Below, one piece after another: positions 27,101 through 36,098 of a stretch of DNA of 64,000 bases. Both the position numbers and the translations under genes were made by a program. Source of the stretch: Ignavibacteria bacterium (lineage in GTDB: Bacteria > Bacteroidota > Ignavibacteria > OLB7); the NCBI GenBank assembly GCA_020635205.1, contig JACKAE010000003.1:372001-436000 (forward strand). The letters are read 5' to 3'. The notes beneath the pieces are model-generated. The model had not been told where the DNA came from and did not search any database. It saw nothing but the letters and a program-made list of their open reading frames with translations. The first letter of the stretch is position 1, and each line of letters begins with the position of its first letter.

Positions 27101-29865
27101 CTGTTGATAGTAGTCGCAGAGTCAACGAAGTCAATTCTTCCGTCAACCCGCACGCGACCTCTCCCCCCAGTGCCACCAGGTTCAGTTCCAGGACCAATCG
27201 AGCCTCCACCCATCCCTCCCTCAACAGAAATCTTCCCTTTGGTTCCAATCACCAGTCCCCCCTGCCCGCCGATGAGAACACCTCCCCCAGCACCACCGCC
27301 ACCACCACTCCCCTGCGCACTTGTACTGTCGGCTATGCCGTCGGCTCCATTTGCATGGATCTCTCCTGAAAGATTGATTGCACGCCTCGAATAGAGTGCA
27401 AGCGCGCCACCACCGCCACCACCTGTAACTCGTCCGCGAGTGGAGAAAGCACCACCACCGCCACCCCCTCCTGATATTGGCACGAGAACAGAAGAGCCAA
27501 CTGCTCTTCCTCCGTTATGATCTAACGGCCCCCCATCTTCACCGGGAAGGGCGTGGCTACCTCCACCCCCTCCACTCGATATGTTCCCCATGGTTGCACC
27601 ACCAGTCCCCCCCCCATATCCCCCCGGATCATCCTCAAGTGGGAATTTTTCTCCGAGCCGTCCATATCGTCCCGAGGAACCAAATGGATGCCCCGTTCCC
27701 CCCCCGGAAGTAAGGTGTGGCCGTGCCCCACCACCCGGAACACCGTTCAGGCTTCTACCGGGACTGTATCGACCAGATTGATATCCTCCCGACCCAAAAC
27801 GCCCTCCTCCACTACTTGCAAGTGCTCCACTTGGTACACCGCCAGCCGTATAGCCTCCCCCTCCTTCGGGGCTGACTTCTCCTCCAGTTGCACTGTTGCT
27901 TCCACCACCACCGCCGCCACCACCTGAACCGGCAACCCCATACGTTGCGTAGTCCAGACTGCGAACTGAAGGTGCGGAAACGGAGAGAATGGCAGTTGAG
28001 TCAATCGTCACTTCGCCGGCGGCCAAGATTGTTAAGGGAAGGAACCCTTGCACACCATCGACATCAGGGTCAAGGTCAGAGGTCTCAGCCGTATATGTCC
28101 CGAAACGCAATGTTAGCGAATCAACTACCAGCACACCTCGCCGCGAACGCTTGCCATATATCCCTCCTGAACCGAGAACTCCTCCCCCTTGCAATATTCC
28201 AGATCCGCCTATGCCAAGCCGTTGCGGTCGGACAATGGAAAAGATTTGCTTATTGCTATAGCTATCACCAACTCGAACGCGCAGCGGAACATCTCCGGGC
28301 GTTGCATCTGGGTGAATGAAGAGCATCGTCGAAAGGAGACGCCCGTCCCAGCTTACAACCGAGGGACCAATAACTACTTGTTGGCTGTCCTTCGGGTTTA
28401 CTACCTCGAGGCCAACGTTAGTCGGATTGAGTGTATCAACACCAAACGTCCCAAATGCCTCAGTTGGAGCATACGTCTCCACCACCACGCTCATGCCGGG
28501 AGCGCCAGCATCGGGCAGCATGTAGGCGGTCTTCGGAGCAAGTGTGGAACGGAGGAACAATCCAGCCGTTCTATAAGAAGGATCGGCTCTGTTGAAGTAC
28601 CGCTGCCCAATGATGTAGATGTGATCCCCCACAATTGCCAAGTTGTTGGCTACACGCCACTCTCTTTGTGGATTTCCAACATCAATGTTCAGGTCACTTA
28701 CAAATTCAGTCTGCTGCCATCGTCCTATCGCATCCCGACTGTAGCCAGCATAGCCTGTCTTCGGTCGATCCCCATTAAAACGTCCTCGAAACGACGTCCA
28801 AACAGCCCCCAACACTCCATTCCCATCTGAAGCAATATCAAATCCCATCAACGTTGAGTCAAGTGGGGTAAGCGGCACTAAGGAAAAAAAGCCACCTCCA
28901 TTCGTCGCATAGAAAAGTGATGGAAGAGAGTTAGGGTCCTGCCGTGGCAGTAGAAGATGATACGCTCCCGATGAGTCGAGTGCGAGACGAATTCGTAGAT
29001 CGTTTGCTCCGGCAGCAATTAAGGGGGGAGCAATGTGAGGAATTGGCAACTCTTCAATCGTAGTTAATACACCATTTCCCGTTGCCTCTGCATGCCACAC
29101 AGCCCCAGAATCGTTCTGAAGGAAGATTTCAAGTTGTCCGTTGTGGATAGCAAGTTGAGGATCAGAAAAACTACATCCCCCTCCGCTACAGGGTATCGTG
29201 GTAACGACCTGAGAAGTATAGACACGGTTGTTCCAGTAATTCAACGCAATCTTACCAGCAGATTCTGTGAGCCAGACAATGTGGGCTACTCCGAATGAAT
29301 CGACAGCGATATCATATCTTGCCGACATATTTGTCAGCAACGTGGCTGGGGATTCTAAATACGTTCCAACCGAGTCGTTAGCATAGAAGAGGCCAATCTG
29401 AAAACCACTGGGACCGGCTACGTTTGCAAGAAAAGCTAAGTGAAGTACTCCTTCTGGACCGAGTACAAACTGGTGAGATGTCGAGTCGATAGAGAGCCTG
29501 TCGTAGACAGTTCCAGTATCAGTTAAAAGGAATGGAGCACTAAGCTCGCCCGATTGATTATCTGTGTGGTAGACTTGCAGTCCGGCACTGTTAGGATCGC
29601 GCGTAACCCAAGTAAAGTGTGCAACACCCCATCGATCAAACGCAACTTGCGGCGTGTACGTAATCGGAAGATCGGTTCCAACTGTGGTATTGATTGTATC
29701 ATACCTCCAGTTTGGCGACTGTCCGTTCAGTAGTGTTGGTAATGTAACTCCGAGGCATAAGAAGAGAAAGAGAATCCGACCGAAAGGCGGAGAAGGGATT
29801 CTCGAAAGGAATCGGACAATATGGTATAGCTGAAAATACACGTCAGACGACTGCACCTTAACCAA
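24151..29865 (-). CDS. Giant T9SS cargo with Gly-rich region and ASH/HYDIN-type repeats
   Basis: The 1904-residue protein has a signal peptide (about 27-48, LLNGQ) and a beta-propeller-like N-terminal part (about 50-450). A Gly-rich, low-complexity region follows (about 630-920, coded at roughly 27100-27960). At least six ASH/choice-of-anchor-D repeats come next, each starting with an F/L-G pattern such as NIDFGCV, VDFGSVQVG and LNFGGVRLG. A cohesin-like domain and a T9SS sorting domain (VPNPADG... to ERMVIVK) end the protein. The first codon is a TTG; GTG codons at 29856 and 29841 are alternatives and no ATG precedes the signal. It is probably a surface adhesin or stalk. Confidence 0.8.
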   Translation of the reverse strand: MVKVQSSDVYFQLYHIVRFLSRIPSPPFGRILFLFLCLGVTLPTLLNGQSPNWRYDTINTTVGTDLPITYTPQVAFDRWGVAHFTWVTRDPNSAGLQVYHTDNQSGELSAPFLLTDTGTVYDRLSIDSTSHQFVLGPEGVLHLAFLANVAGPSGFQIGLFYANDSVGTYLESPATLLTNMSARYDIAVDSFGVAHIVWLTESAGKIALNYWNNRVYTSQVVTTIPCSGGGCSFSDPQLAIHNGQLEIFLQNDSGAVWHAEATGNGVLTTIEELPIPHIAPPLIAAGANDLRIRLALDSSGAYHLLLPRQDPNSLPSLFYATNGGGFFSLVPLTPLDSTLMGFDIASDGNGVLGAVWTSFRGRFNGDRPKTGYAGYSRDAIGRWQQTEFVSDLNIDVGNPQREWRVANNLAIVGDHIYIIGQRYFNRADPSYRTAGLFLRSTLAPKTAYMLPDAGAPGMSVVVETYAPTEAFGTFGVDTLNPTNVGLEVVNPKDSQQVVIGPSVVSWDGRLLSTMLFIHPDATPGDVPLRVRVGDSYSNKQIFSIVRPQRLGIGGSGILQGGGVLGSGGIYGKRSRRGVLVVDSLTLRFGTYTAETSDLDPDVDGVQGFLPLTILAAGEVTIDSTAILSVSAPSVRSLDYATYGVAGSGGGGGGGGSNSATGGEVSPEGGGGYTAGGVPSGALASSGGGRFGSGGYQSGRYSPGRSLNGVPGGGARPHLTSGGGTGHPFGSSGRYGRLGEKFPLEDDPGGYGGGTGGATMGNISSGGGGGSHALPGEDGGPLDHNGGRAVGSSVLVPISGGGGGGGAFSTRGRVTGGGGGGALALYSRRAINLSGEIHANGADGIADSTSAQGSGGGGGAGGGVLIGGQGGLVIGTKGKISVEGGMGGGSIGPGTEPGGTGGRGRVRVDGRIDFVDSATTINRIIPGYIGPASDLNGIFQAESGAVVSGVGVPGRTIRIYVRPEFGSWSYQTPRDIVVDTNGVWSISLGADEVARGLLYVAVLEKTENPSSDRWRSVPQWIMSTAGGAIVGQPNIQIDRTNIDFGCVNYPDCKFETISITNTGTQSDLVIQRVELDGGADWFLIGEVGQGQLRIPPGVTATLRIALCPPREGEITATLRLITNVRPDSVRLISLVGCGVVGKLASPQTEIDLGDLCPGSCIDTLLTLTNEGKAPLDVTSIAPVDKNLSVEIISPELPLRINSGESQILRVRACLQGSGGDYIVSFRATTPLPFNGILFRVQNIGPDVALPLNLDMGRIDVGADDTCRVETFTLRNRSEDRSIQINALRTTGVEFELLSPTVGTQIPPKGEVQVVVRFCGGDTVGSYAEGLLLQLASGSCLLDTVVQLHGEVAKSTPALDLNVLDKVDFGSVQVGSTSIPREVRIVNRGKGIARNVVWTLTAINPTTLDETNIVGSPSPLEIAGERFESFTVTMTPAELGLRQAKLIFSSSDGWRDTVLLCVNGVEPGITADTFYLNFGGVRLGSNLEKTLRIFNQGSFTDSVMSVEVVDQRMYNLVNLSAQLPVELKPTIDNLLARVRFAPTVIGDIETELKVTTKSGNILSIILAGTGLLEKAEVDIASLLFPCPEGETGIDSILVRNTGTWPLTVNAIQIGGLNSSAFRLLDIPAPDVIPPDGSRWYRVEYIPGATIAESTLRVLQSGRDQIVIELQGERCEPEEFYLAFSLPEITDVVGAEIVLPLLLETTRPVPETIPFSLVVTYESTLLMPEGKVEVRPLSATNLKGSEATPGELLLEGTIPEGTVSGTLLEVPLRVLLGKTYQTDLELSFDGNDLPSYYRLLFDNGTFTALDCDTTGTIDLGGAYGIKQSVPNPADGVVVIDFEIARRELVSILLYDAAGTVINRLLDQVLDGGTHRLSFDTSTLSAGLYYYEIQSGRYRKVERMVIVK

Positions 29866-29888
29866 CGCCAGACAAATTGAGGACGAAT

Positions 29889-32099
29889 CTATCGCTTTGT
29901 CTGACGATTGACAGTGACACGAACCATACGGGAAAAGATACGTCCTTCGGGTAGATTGTTATCGAACACATCATCAGATGCCTCACTCGACCCACGAACG
30001 TTTGTAATCAAAAGTTCCGGCAGCGAGAGACGGCGTCGCACCTCTTGAAGTGTCTTCTCTACATTCCGCGCACGTTGCAATGCCAACTCGCGGTTGTACT
30101 CCGCATCGCCAACGCGATCGGTGAAGCCCGTAATCTCAATCCATCCGCCATCCTCAACAGCACGGGCTATTTCATAGATTTCTGAACGATGTTCTTGTCG
30201 AAGTTCAGCTTTGTTATACCCAAACCCAACCAGAAGGTACTCTTTAACTTGTAAATCACTCTCAGCCTCCTCCTCAGGTGTGCGCGTCACATGTTCCCTC
30301 ACCCGAAACGAGTCTTCAGCAAAAGCGATCTGTCCGGTATTATCTGTCACTTCCAAGCGGTAGATAATCGGTGTCAAGTCGCGGTTGACCCTCAACTCTC
30401 CAAGAGGCCAATACTTTGTGTCGGATACGTCCGACGTTCCATCCAGCGATGAAGTAGCATCGAGATAGAGAAGCTGTTTCTCTCCTTGATAGACCGTGAT
30501 ATTCCAATCTACTAGAGTTGAGTCGGCAATGGCTTTTGGATAGAATTTAATAGCAGGGGGAGATGCTACACTTGCAAGACGTTCAACTACCACAGGCCGA
30601 AGTAGAGACTCTCCGTCGAAGACAAACTCTGCACGACGATTTTCGCCCCGTCCTTCTTCTGTTTCTTCACTCGACGGATTGCTCGGATCACCAACCGCAA
30701 CCCTAACTCTTCGAGAATCAATATCCCAAATATCCTTCAGATACTGCTGCACTGCCCAAGCCCGCCGCAATCCGAGCGTGGAGTCCTGGGCCGCCTCCTC
30801 TTTAGACATCGTTCCGACGATTGTCACTGACACCTCAGGTCGCGAGCGGAGCCGATCCCCCAGAATATTCAGCAACTGGTGGTGTAAGGCAACAGGGGTT
30901 ACCACAGGGAGTGAGTCGACGTGGAACTTTTCGGCTTCAGCAGAAGTTTGGAATCGAACATAACGCTCTGGAATTGCCACGTCTCCTTTGTCGAAGAAGA
31001 GATAGGGAATCAGAGGAATGCTCCGGCTCCAAGGAGCCTCACGAATCTCGATAATCGGCTCTGGATATTCGTTCCCCTCGTCGTCAATCCCAACAGCCTT
31101 GATGGAAGCCTGCAAGAATGGGAGTGGTGGAGTTTCAACTTCTGATGTATCATCTGGAAGCTCTGCGATAACATCACTTGAATCAACTGCCGAAAGAGCA
31201 ACGGTATCAATCTGATTGTGCTCTCCAGCAAGCAGAGGGGGATCGAAGATCATCTCCTCTTTGTCTCCCCACTTCTCCCAAGCGATACCGATTGAGGCAT
31301 GAAACGTGGTTGTTCGCCACTGATAGCTCTTCTCCAACGACGTTGTTAGAAGACTAACCCCAACTTCAGGCAGCACTGAAAGGTGTCTCCCGAGTGGAAG
31401 GCGCAGTCCTCCCCAGAGAGAGAACTCGAAGCCAATGTTGTTGAATTCAAGTTCCCTGCCACGGTTCACCGGTCGCTGAAAATCATTGGTTTCAGTAAAG
31501 ACCGCTCCAAGGGGTGTGACAATCTCCTCGTATTGCCGCAGATCGTTTGTTGAGAGGAAAAGCAGAGATGGACTTGCCCCAAGCCGAAGATCAGTAAATG
31601 GCTCCCAGAGAAGCCCACCTGAGATACCAACCCCGCTCATCGAAACATCGAGCCGCTGTTGCGTTACCACCTCTCCTGCTGCTCCACTGGCATATCGCGC
31701 CGGATGGCTAAAGCTTTCGACGAAGTTCACTGGACGGTTTTGTAGTGTTACGCCTCCAGTAAAGGAGATCGGAAGAGATCGAAGCAGAGGAAATTCGCCG
31801 AAGAGTTTTAAGGCTGTGATGCCTGAAATCTGATTGGTAAACTCACCACAGCCGGGACTTCCATAGTAAATGTCGAGCGTAGTGTTGTGGGATGTAAGTC
31901 CGAACTGACCCGCAACTCCAACCCTCCACTGAAGCTGACTCTCTCTTAACAGCAGGGAATCACTCTCCACATCGGGAGCACTCCCCTGCGCAAGGAGGAT
32001 GGCATTAGAGTTCAAAAAGCACAAAGCAATAGTGACAATCAGGGGTAATCCCTGCTTGTAGAGAGAGGGGGAAGGATTGATCGACACGGAACTAAACAT
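29889..32099 (-). CDS. OmpA-family outer-membrane protein with two OmpA-like domains
   Basis: The 736-residue protein has a signal peptide (ending ILLAQG, near residue 38). A probable membrane beta-barrel or porin-like part follows (about 45-280). A first OmpA-like region (about 390-500, ending ENRRAEFVF) precedes an Ig-like segment. The C-terminal OmpA domain (about 620-736) shows F..N.A.L, ITGFTDRVGDAEYNRELALQ as two adjacent blocks, and R.A..V. OmpA domains bind peptidoglycan. It lies just upstream of the giant T9SS gene with a 23-base gap, so the two are probably co-transcribed. A run of eight T (32137-32144) lies before the start. Confidence 0.85.
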   Translation of the reverse strand: MFSSVSINPSPSLYKQGLPLIVTIALCFLNSNAILLAQGSAPDVESDSLLLRESQLQWRVGVAGQFGLTSHNTTLDIYYGSPGCGEFTNQISGITALKLFGEFPLLRSLPISFTGGVTLQNRPVNFVESFSHPARYASGAAGEVVTQQRLDVSMSGVGISGGLLWEPFTDLRLGASPSLLFLSTNDLRQYEEIVTPLGAVFTETNDFQRPVNRGRELEFNNIGFEFSLWGGLRLPLGRHLSVLPEVGVSLLTTSLEKSYQWRTTTFHASIGIAWEKWGDKEEMIFDPPLLAGEHNQIDTVALSAVDSSDVIAELPDDTSEVETPPLPFLQASIKAVGIDDEGNEYPEPIIEIREAPWSRSIPLIPYLFFDKGDVAIPERYVRFQTSAEAEKFHVDSLPVVTPVALHHQLLNILGDRLRSRPEVSVTIVGTMSKEEAAQDSTLGLRRAWAVQQYLKDIWDIDSRRVRVAVGDPSNPSSEETEEGRGENRRAEFVFDGESLLRPVVVERLASVASPPAIKFYPKAIADSTLVDWNITVYQGEKQLLYLDATSSLDGTSDVSDTKYWPLGELRVNRDLTPIIYRLEVTDNTGQIAFAEDSFRVREHVTRTPEEEAESDLQVKEYLLVGFGYNKAELRQEHRSEIYEIARAVEDGGWIEITGFTDRVGDAEYNRELALQRARNVEKTLQEVRRRLSLPELLITNVRGSSEASDDVFDNNLPEGRIFSRMVRVTVNRQTKR

Positions 32100-32185
32100 C
32101 CGACTCGCTTTGTACCCTCAGGGCATTTATCGTGCGTTTTTTTTGATGCAGGAGGCGGAAAGAAATTTACGACATCTATAATCGG

Positions 32186-32216
32186 AAAAGCCGACGCGAT
32201 ATTGCGCCGGCTTTTT
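32186..32216 (-). terminator. Terminator of the sigma/anti-sigma unit, also T-rich on the other strand
   Basis: A 12-bp stem with one mismatch, AAAAGCCGACGC and its complement, has a six-base loop and T/A runs on both sides (32186-32216). It lies about 48 bases past the anti-sigma stop and before the OmpA gene. Confidence 0.75.
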
Positions 32217-32263
32217 ACCTCCACTAAATATACTGAACCGGATTAGCGTGCGACCCAATTCAA

Positions 32264-33043
32264 CTACTTTTTCCTTTCACTAGTTTCTTTTAATGAGTCC
32301 GGAGGACTTACGACCGAAAGCGGAGATGCTGAGACTTGATTCGGCCGCGTTGTTCGCAACTCCCCATTTCCACTCCCTGAGCCAATATCCGATGGTTGGT
32401 GAACAGGATTTGTTGAAGAGGTAACGCCAACAACGTTCGAAGACTCGCGGGAAGTTTTCAGACTTGGTGAATGTGTTCCCTTCGCGATCTCCGTCCCTTC
32501 ACTCTCTGCGGCCATCTGATTCACTTCAGTCTGAGACGTTGTCAACTCGATTGGTACTCGACTTGTAGGCAAAGCCGACTCAACTTCTTCAATAGGAGGG
32601 TTTGCAAGACCACTCTCCAAATCTGCCTGAGTCGACTCATCTCCACCAGTGTAATATCCAGCCAGAAAACTACCAACGGAGAGGAGCATAATCATTGGCC
32701 CCGATACCCAGCGAGGAATTTTTCCCCAGAACGTAGGGCGACTACCTTCTTCGGAGACTCCCACTTCGGCAGGGGAACCCGTATCCTTCGCAAGTGCCTC
32801 TCCCCCGTTGAAGGTGCTGGAAGCTGCCGCAATTATTGCAGCCTCTTTCATTACGTTCACGCGGATGCTTGAAGGAACCCGAGATTTCGTCAACTCTTCG
32901 TGCAGAATTTTATCCAGCATTACGTGCGACTTCAGCCCAAGCCGCAATGAGTCGCTGGAGGCAACCGAGAGAAGAAACTGACGCTCCTGGTCAGGCGACA
33001 ACTCATTGTTGAAAAATGATGTGATTAGATCAGCCGTATTCAT
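32264..33043 (-). CDS. Membrane-anchored anti-sigma-factor-like protein
   Basis: The 259-residue protein has an N-terminal cytosolic helical part (1-100), one membrane segment (about 114-132) and a Ser/Thr-rich outer tail. It follows an ECF sigma gene, the usual place for its anti-sigma factor. The N-terminus begins DLITSFFNNELSPDQERQFL, like the start of many anti-sigma domains, but there is no Cys, so the HxxxCxxC zinc motif is absent. The role is inferred from position and topology. Confidence 0.65.
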   Translation of the reverse strand: MNTADLITSFFNNELSPDQERQFLLSVASSDSLRLGLKSHVMLDKILHEELTKSRVPSSIRVNVMKEAAIIAAASSTFNGGEALAKDTGSPAEVGVSEEGSRPTFWGKIPRWVSGPMIMLLSVGSFLAGYYTGGDESTQADLESGLANPPIEEVESALPTSRVPIELTTSQTEVNQMAAESEGTEIAKGTHSPSLKTSRESSNVVGVTSSTNPVHQPSDIGSGSGNGELRTTRPNQVSASPLSVVSPPDSLKETSERKK

Positions 33044-33196
33044 TGCCTTATCAATTAGATCTGGTCGTTAAAATTCTTTCTCTTTTCCATCTATGATTGG
33101 TAGAACGTATCCCATGCTCTACGATCATTTGATTGTCGATACTCTATTATCGATGCTTTTCAAAGTCTGTTTCTTTGGGTTAGGAGTGAGGTACAA

Positions 33197-33220
33197 AAGT
33201 TTTTGCTCCCTACGAATCCT
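33197..33220. repeat. Word TTTGCTCCCTACGAATC in intergenic space
   Basis: Close variant of a word at 20391-20407 and related to GCTTGCTCCCTGTCAC at 48511-48526. It lies in the 191 bases between the sigma and anti-sigma genes. Confidence 0.4.
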
Positions 33221-33234
33221 TTATCCGGACACGT

Positions 33235-33867
33235 TCACTCCTCTCTTTCTCCACTCCCAATTGGATCTTCATCCTCTAACATTCCGAGCCAGTTTGCCAG
33301 CAGTTTTCGTAGTGAATGCCGGGCACGGAAGGCTCTGGTTTTTGCAGCAGTCATTGAAACTCCCTGCATTTCAGCAATTTCATCGAATGTATAGCCTAAC
33401 ATCGAGTGGAGAACAAAGGCTTCACGCTGCATTACTGGAACCCGGGTCAGCGCACGGTTTACCAGCTCCTTCAACTCGCTGTATTGGCTATTGTCCTGCA
33501 ACATCCACTCTCCGGCCGGATCGACCGCGTCAATCGAGACATTTCCTTGCCGTCGCTTGCGCCGCTCGATAAACTTTAACCCTGTATTCCGAGCTACGGT
33601 GAAGAGAAACGCTCGAAAATGTTCGACCTCCTTCCCCCTCCTTCGCATCCTAACAACCCGCATCCAAGTCTCCTGAAAGACCTCTTCTGCATCTTGTTGG
33701 GCGGAGAGAAGGTATTTGCAGTAGAGAAAAAGGGGCTTTTCGTAAGCCTCGTAAAGTTTGCCGAAGGCAAGCTCATCCCCTTGAAGAAATGCTGAAAAGA
33801 GATCCTCGTCCCGTTCCTCAGCGGCGTACGGCTTCTTCTTTTTGGTATGGATATCCGATTCAGTCAT
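33235..33867 (-). CDS. ECF-type RNA polymerase sigma factor
   Basis: The 210-residue protein has sigma region 2 (about 20-95, DAEEVFQETWMRV as core-binding helix) and region 4 (about 135-195, LHSMLGYTFDEIAEMQ followed by a recognition helix GVSMTAAKTRAFRARHSL). No region 1 or 3 is present, so it is ECF class. ECF factors respond to envelope or stress signals through an anti-sigma factor, here the gene 191 bases downstream. In Porphyromonas, an ECF factor (SigP) acts with PorX in T9SS control. The nearness of porX makes that comparison tempting but unproven. Confidence 0.93.
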   Translation of the reverse strand: MTESDIHTKKKKPYAAEERDEDLFSAFLQGDELAFGKLYEAYEKPLFLYCKYLLSAQQDAEEVFQETWMRVVRMRRRGKEVEHFRAFLFTVARNTGLKFIERRKRRQGNVSIDAVDPAGEWMLQDNSQYSELKELVNRALTRVPVMQREAFVLHSMLGYTFDEIAEMQGVSMTAAKTRAFRARHSLRKLLANWLGMLEDEDPIGSGEREE

Positions 33868-34021
33868 GAATCCACTGCGTTTATCTTCGTCGACGATACG
33901 GGAAAAAAGACCCTTTTACGAAAGAGATGTTACCGAGGAGAGACTATACGTTCGGTAACTGAGAGAAATGGGACAGTCGTATATCTGCTTGCCCACTTAC
34001 TACCCTTGCTACTCAAATCAC

Positions 34022-35257
34022 CTACGCTCCATTCCCCGGAACTAACCGTAAGAACTTACGCTTCCCAACCTTAAGCACAGTCTCTTTCTCAGGTTCAAAC
34101 ATCATATTCATATCGGAAACCTTCTCTCCATCAAGTGAGACTCCTCCTCCCTGTATCAGACGACGCGCTTCTCCTTTCGACGCCACTGCCTCAGCATCAA
34201 CCATGAGTTGTACTAAACTGATCGCCTCCGGCACATGCCAGGGGTCAATATCGTCGGGAACATCTTTCTTAATAAAGATTCTGTCGAACTCTTCTTCGGC
34301 TTTCAACGCCGTCTTTTCGCTTGTGTAGCGTGTCACAAGTTCGCGGGCAAGTCGCCGCTTAAGGTCACGTGGATGCAGTTCCCCCGATTCCAATCCTCTC
34401 TTCAACTCTTCAACCTCTCCCTCAGGATAGAATGTGACCAACCGGAACCAGTCGAGCATCAATTCATCTGGTATTGAAAGAGTCTTCCCGTAGATATCGT
34501 TTGGGAAATCGTTGAGGGCAATGTAGTTGTCGAGTGACTTCGACATTTTCTCTTTGCCATCGGTTCCCACCAGAAGTGGACAGGTAATAATCACCTGAGG
34601 CTCTTGGTTGTGGGCGCGCTGCAAGTCTCGTCCAACGAGCAAATTGAACTTCTGATCGGTCCCCCCCAACTCAACGTCGGAATGGATTGCAACGGAGTCC
34701 GTGGCCTGCACTAACGGGTAGAGAAGCTCGTGAAGCGAGATCGGAACCTCGGCAGCAAAGCGTTTGCTAAAATCATCACGTTCGAGAATCTGAGAGACTG
34801 TGTATTTACTTGCGAGGCTAATCACCTCGGCAAAGTTCATCGAGGCAAGCCACTCGCTGTTGTAGACAATCTTCAATAGTTTGGAGGAGAGGATCTTCGT
34901 TGCCTGGTCAAAGTAGGTCTGCCCATTTTGTCGGGTTTCGTCGAGCGTTAGCGCAGGGCGTGTCTTGGAGCGCCCCGATGGATCGCCAATCATCGCCGTG
35001 AAGTCACCAATAATGAGAATCGCCTGGTGTCCCAGATCCTGAAAGTCCCGCATCTTCTGCAGCACAACGGCATGCCCTACATGTAGGTCAGGACGGGAAG
35101 GATCGGCTCCGAGTTTTACGTCGAGGGGACGCCCAGACTCAATTGACCGCTTCAGTTTCGCCTCAAGTTCTTCCTCGGGAAGAACCTCTTCAGTGCCGCG
35201 ACGAATCAAGTCCATCTGTTCGTTCAGCGGCGGGAAGGTGTTTCTTTTCTCTTTCAT
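34022..35257 (-). CDS. tyrS: Tyrosyl-tRNA synthetase
   Basis: The class I synthetase is 411 residues from the ATG at 35257. The upstream TTG at 35320 would add an unusual 21 residues. It carries the HIGH-type motif HVGH (DLHVGHAVVL), the segment IIGDFTAMIGDPSG, the KMSKS motif (EKMSKSLDNYIAL) and a C-terminal S4 RNA-binding domain (about 350-410). It charges tRNA-Tyr. The sequence fits the TyrS2-like subclass seen in Bacteroidota. Confidence 0.95.
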   Translation of the reverse strand: MKEKRNTFPPLNEQMDLIRRGTEEVLPEEELEAKLKRSIESGRPLDVKLGADPSRPDLHVGHAVVLQKMRDFQDLGHQAILIIGDFTAMIGDPSGRSKTRPALTLDETRQNGQTYFDQATKILSSKLLKIVYNSEWLASMNFAEVISLASKYTVSQILERDDFSKRFAAEVPISLHELLYPLVQATDSVAIHSDVELGGTDQKFNLLVGRDLQRAHNQEPQVIITCPLLVGTDGKEKMSKSLDNYIALNDFPNDIYGKTLSIPDELMLDWFRLVTFYPEGEVEELKRGLESGELHPRDLKRRLARELVTRYTSEKTALKAEEEFDRIFIKKDVPDDIDPWHVPEAISLVQLMVDAEAVASKGEARRLIQGGGVSLDGEKVSDMNMMFEPEKETVLKVGKRKFLRLVPGNGA

Positions 35258-35424
35258 TTCCTGAATGATATGTTGGATATAAGCAAGGAAGTTAAGAAAA
35301 GTTTGAGGTGTCGGCTTCAAGTGCGAGCAATCTGCCGTCAGAGGCTACACAGATGTAGGAGAGATTTTGTGAGTAAGAATAGTGAACAATGGAAGGCTCC
35401 AACATCACATGCTCAGACTCTCCC

Positions 35425-36090
35425 TCACTCCTTTCCCCCAGTTATCACACCACTGATGTAGAGAGGCTTGATCTGATCTGGCTCCACAGTAATTCCGCGA
35501 CGGAACAGATCTCGTCCATACTCGGCAACGGCAACGGCAGTTAGTCGCTTAGTATCGTGGGCAATGTAGTCGGCATGTTTATCACCAATCAACGTTGCAC
35601 CCGGACCGGCAGCGAAGACGTTTTCGTCGAGTAAGTGCACCAACTCATCGATTGGCAAGTTATAGGGAGCAGTTAAGCGGTTGAATTGAGGTGAAATCTC
35701 GTAAAGAGCCGCGTAGACTCCACCTCGACGATCTGGAATCAGTGAGAGGACACGGTTTCGCCCCCCCACTTCACCTATACTTCGGGCACTCCACGCAATT
35801 GAGTCGAGCGTTGAAACTGGCGTTATCGGTATTCCCATCGCACTCGCGAAGCCGACGGCAAAGCTCATACCAATACGAATTCCAGTATACGATCCGGGAC
35901 CAACCGACAGAGCAACCACACTAACTTCCTCGGGTGTGAGGCTACACATATTCAGTGCTCCCCGAAAGAGCGAGGCGAGAAGTCGATCGTGCGCTCGCGG
36001 CATTTCCGCACGTAATTCCACCAACAATCGATCACCGTCCAGAACGGCAACTGCACAGCTATCTCCGGTGGTTTCAATTGCGGCCAACAT
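35425..36090 (-). CDS. tsaB: tRNA threonylcarbamoyladenosine biosynthesis protein TsaB
   Basis: The 221-residue ASKHA-fold protein has the family start LAAIETTGDSCAVAVLDG and the SVGPGSYTGIRIGMS block. TsaB pairs with TsaD and TsaE to make the t6A modification at position 37 of ANN-decoding tRNAs. It lies eight bases downstream of tsaE in the same operon. Confidence 0.94.
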   Translation of the reverse strand: MLAAIETTGDSCAVAVLDGDRLLVELRAEMPRAHDRLLASLFRGALNMCSLTPEEVSVVALSVGPGSYTGIRIGMSFAVGFASAMGIPITPVSTLDSIAWSARSIGEVGGRNRVLSLIPDRRGGVYAALYEISPQFNRLTAPYNLPIDELVHLLDENVFAAGPGATLIGDKHADYIAHDTKRLTAVAVAEYGRDLFRRGITVEPDQIKPLYISGVITGGKE

Positions 36091-36098
36091 GGTTAAGA

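Noticed and set aside
28189..28830. 213-codon plus-strand ORF inside the giant T9SS gene
   Set aside because: Its frame opposes a strong, domain-supported coding sequence; the open frame comes from base composition.
33093..33572. 159-codon plus-strand ORF over the sigma factor
   Set aside because: Antisense to a clear ECF sigma gene with no product features.
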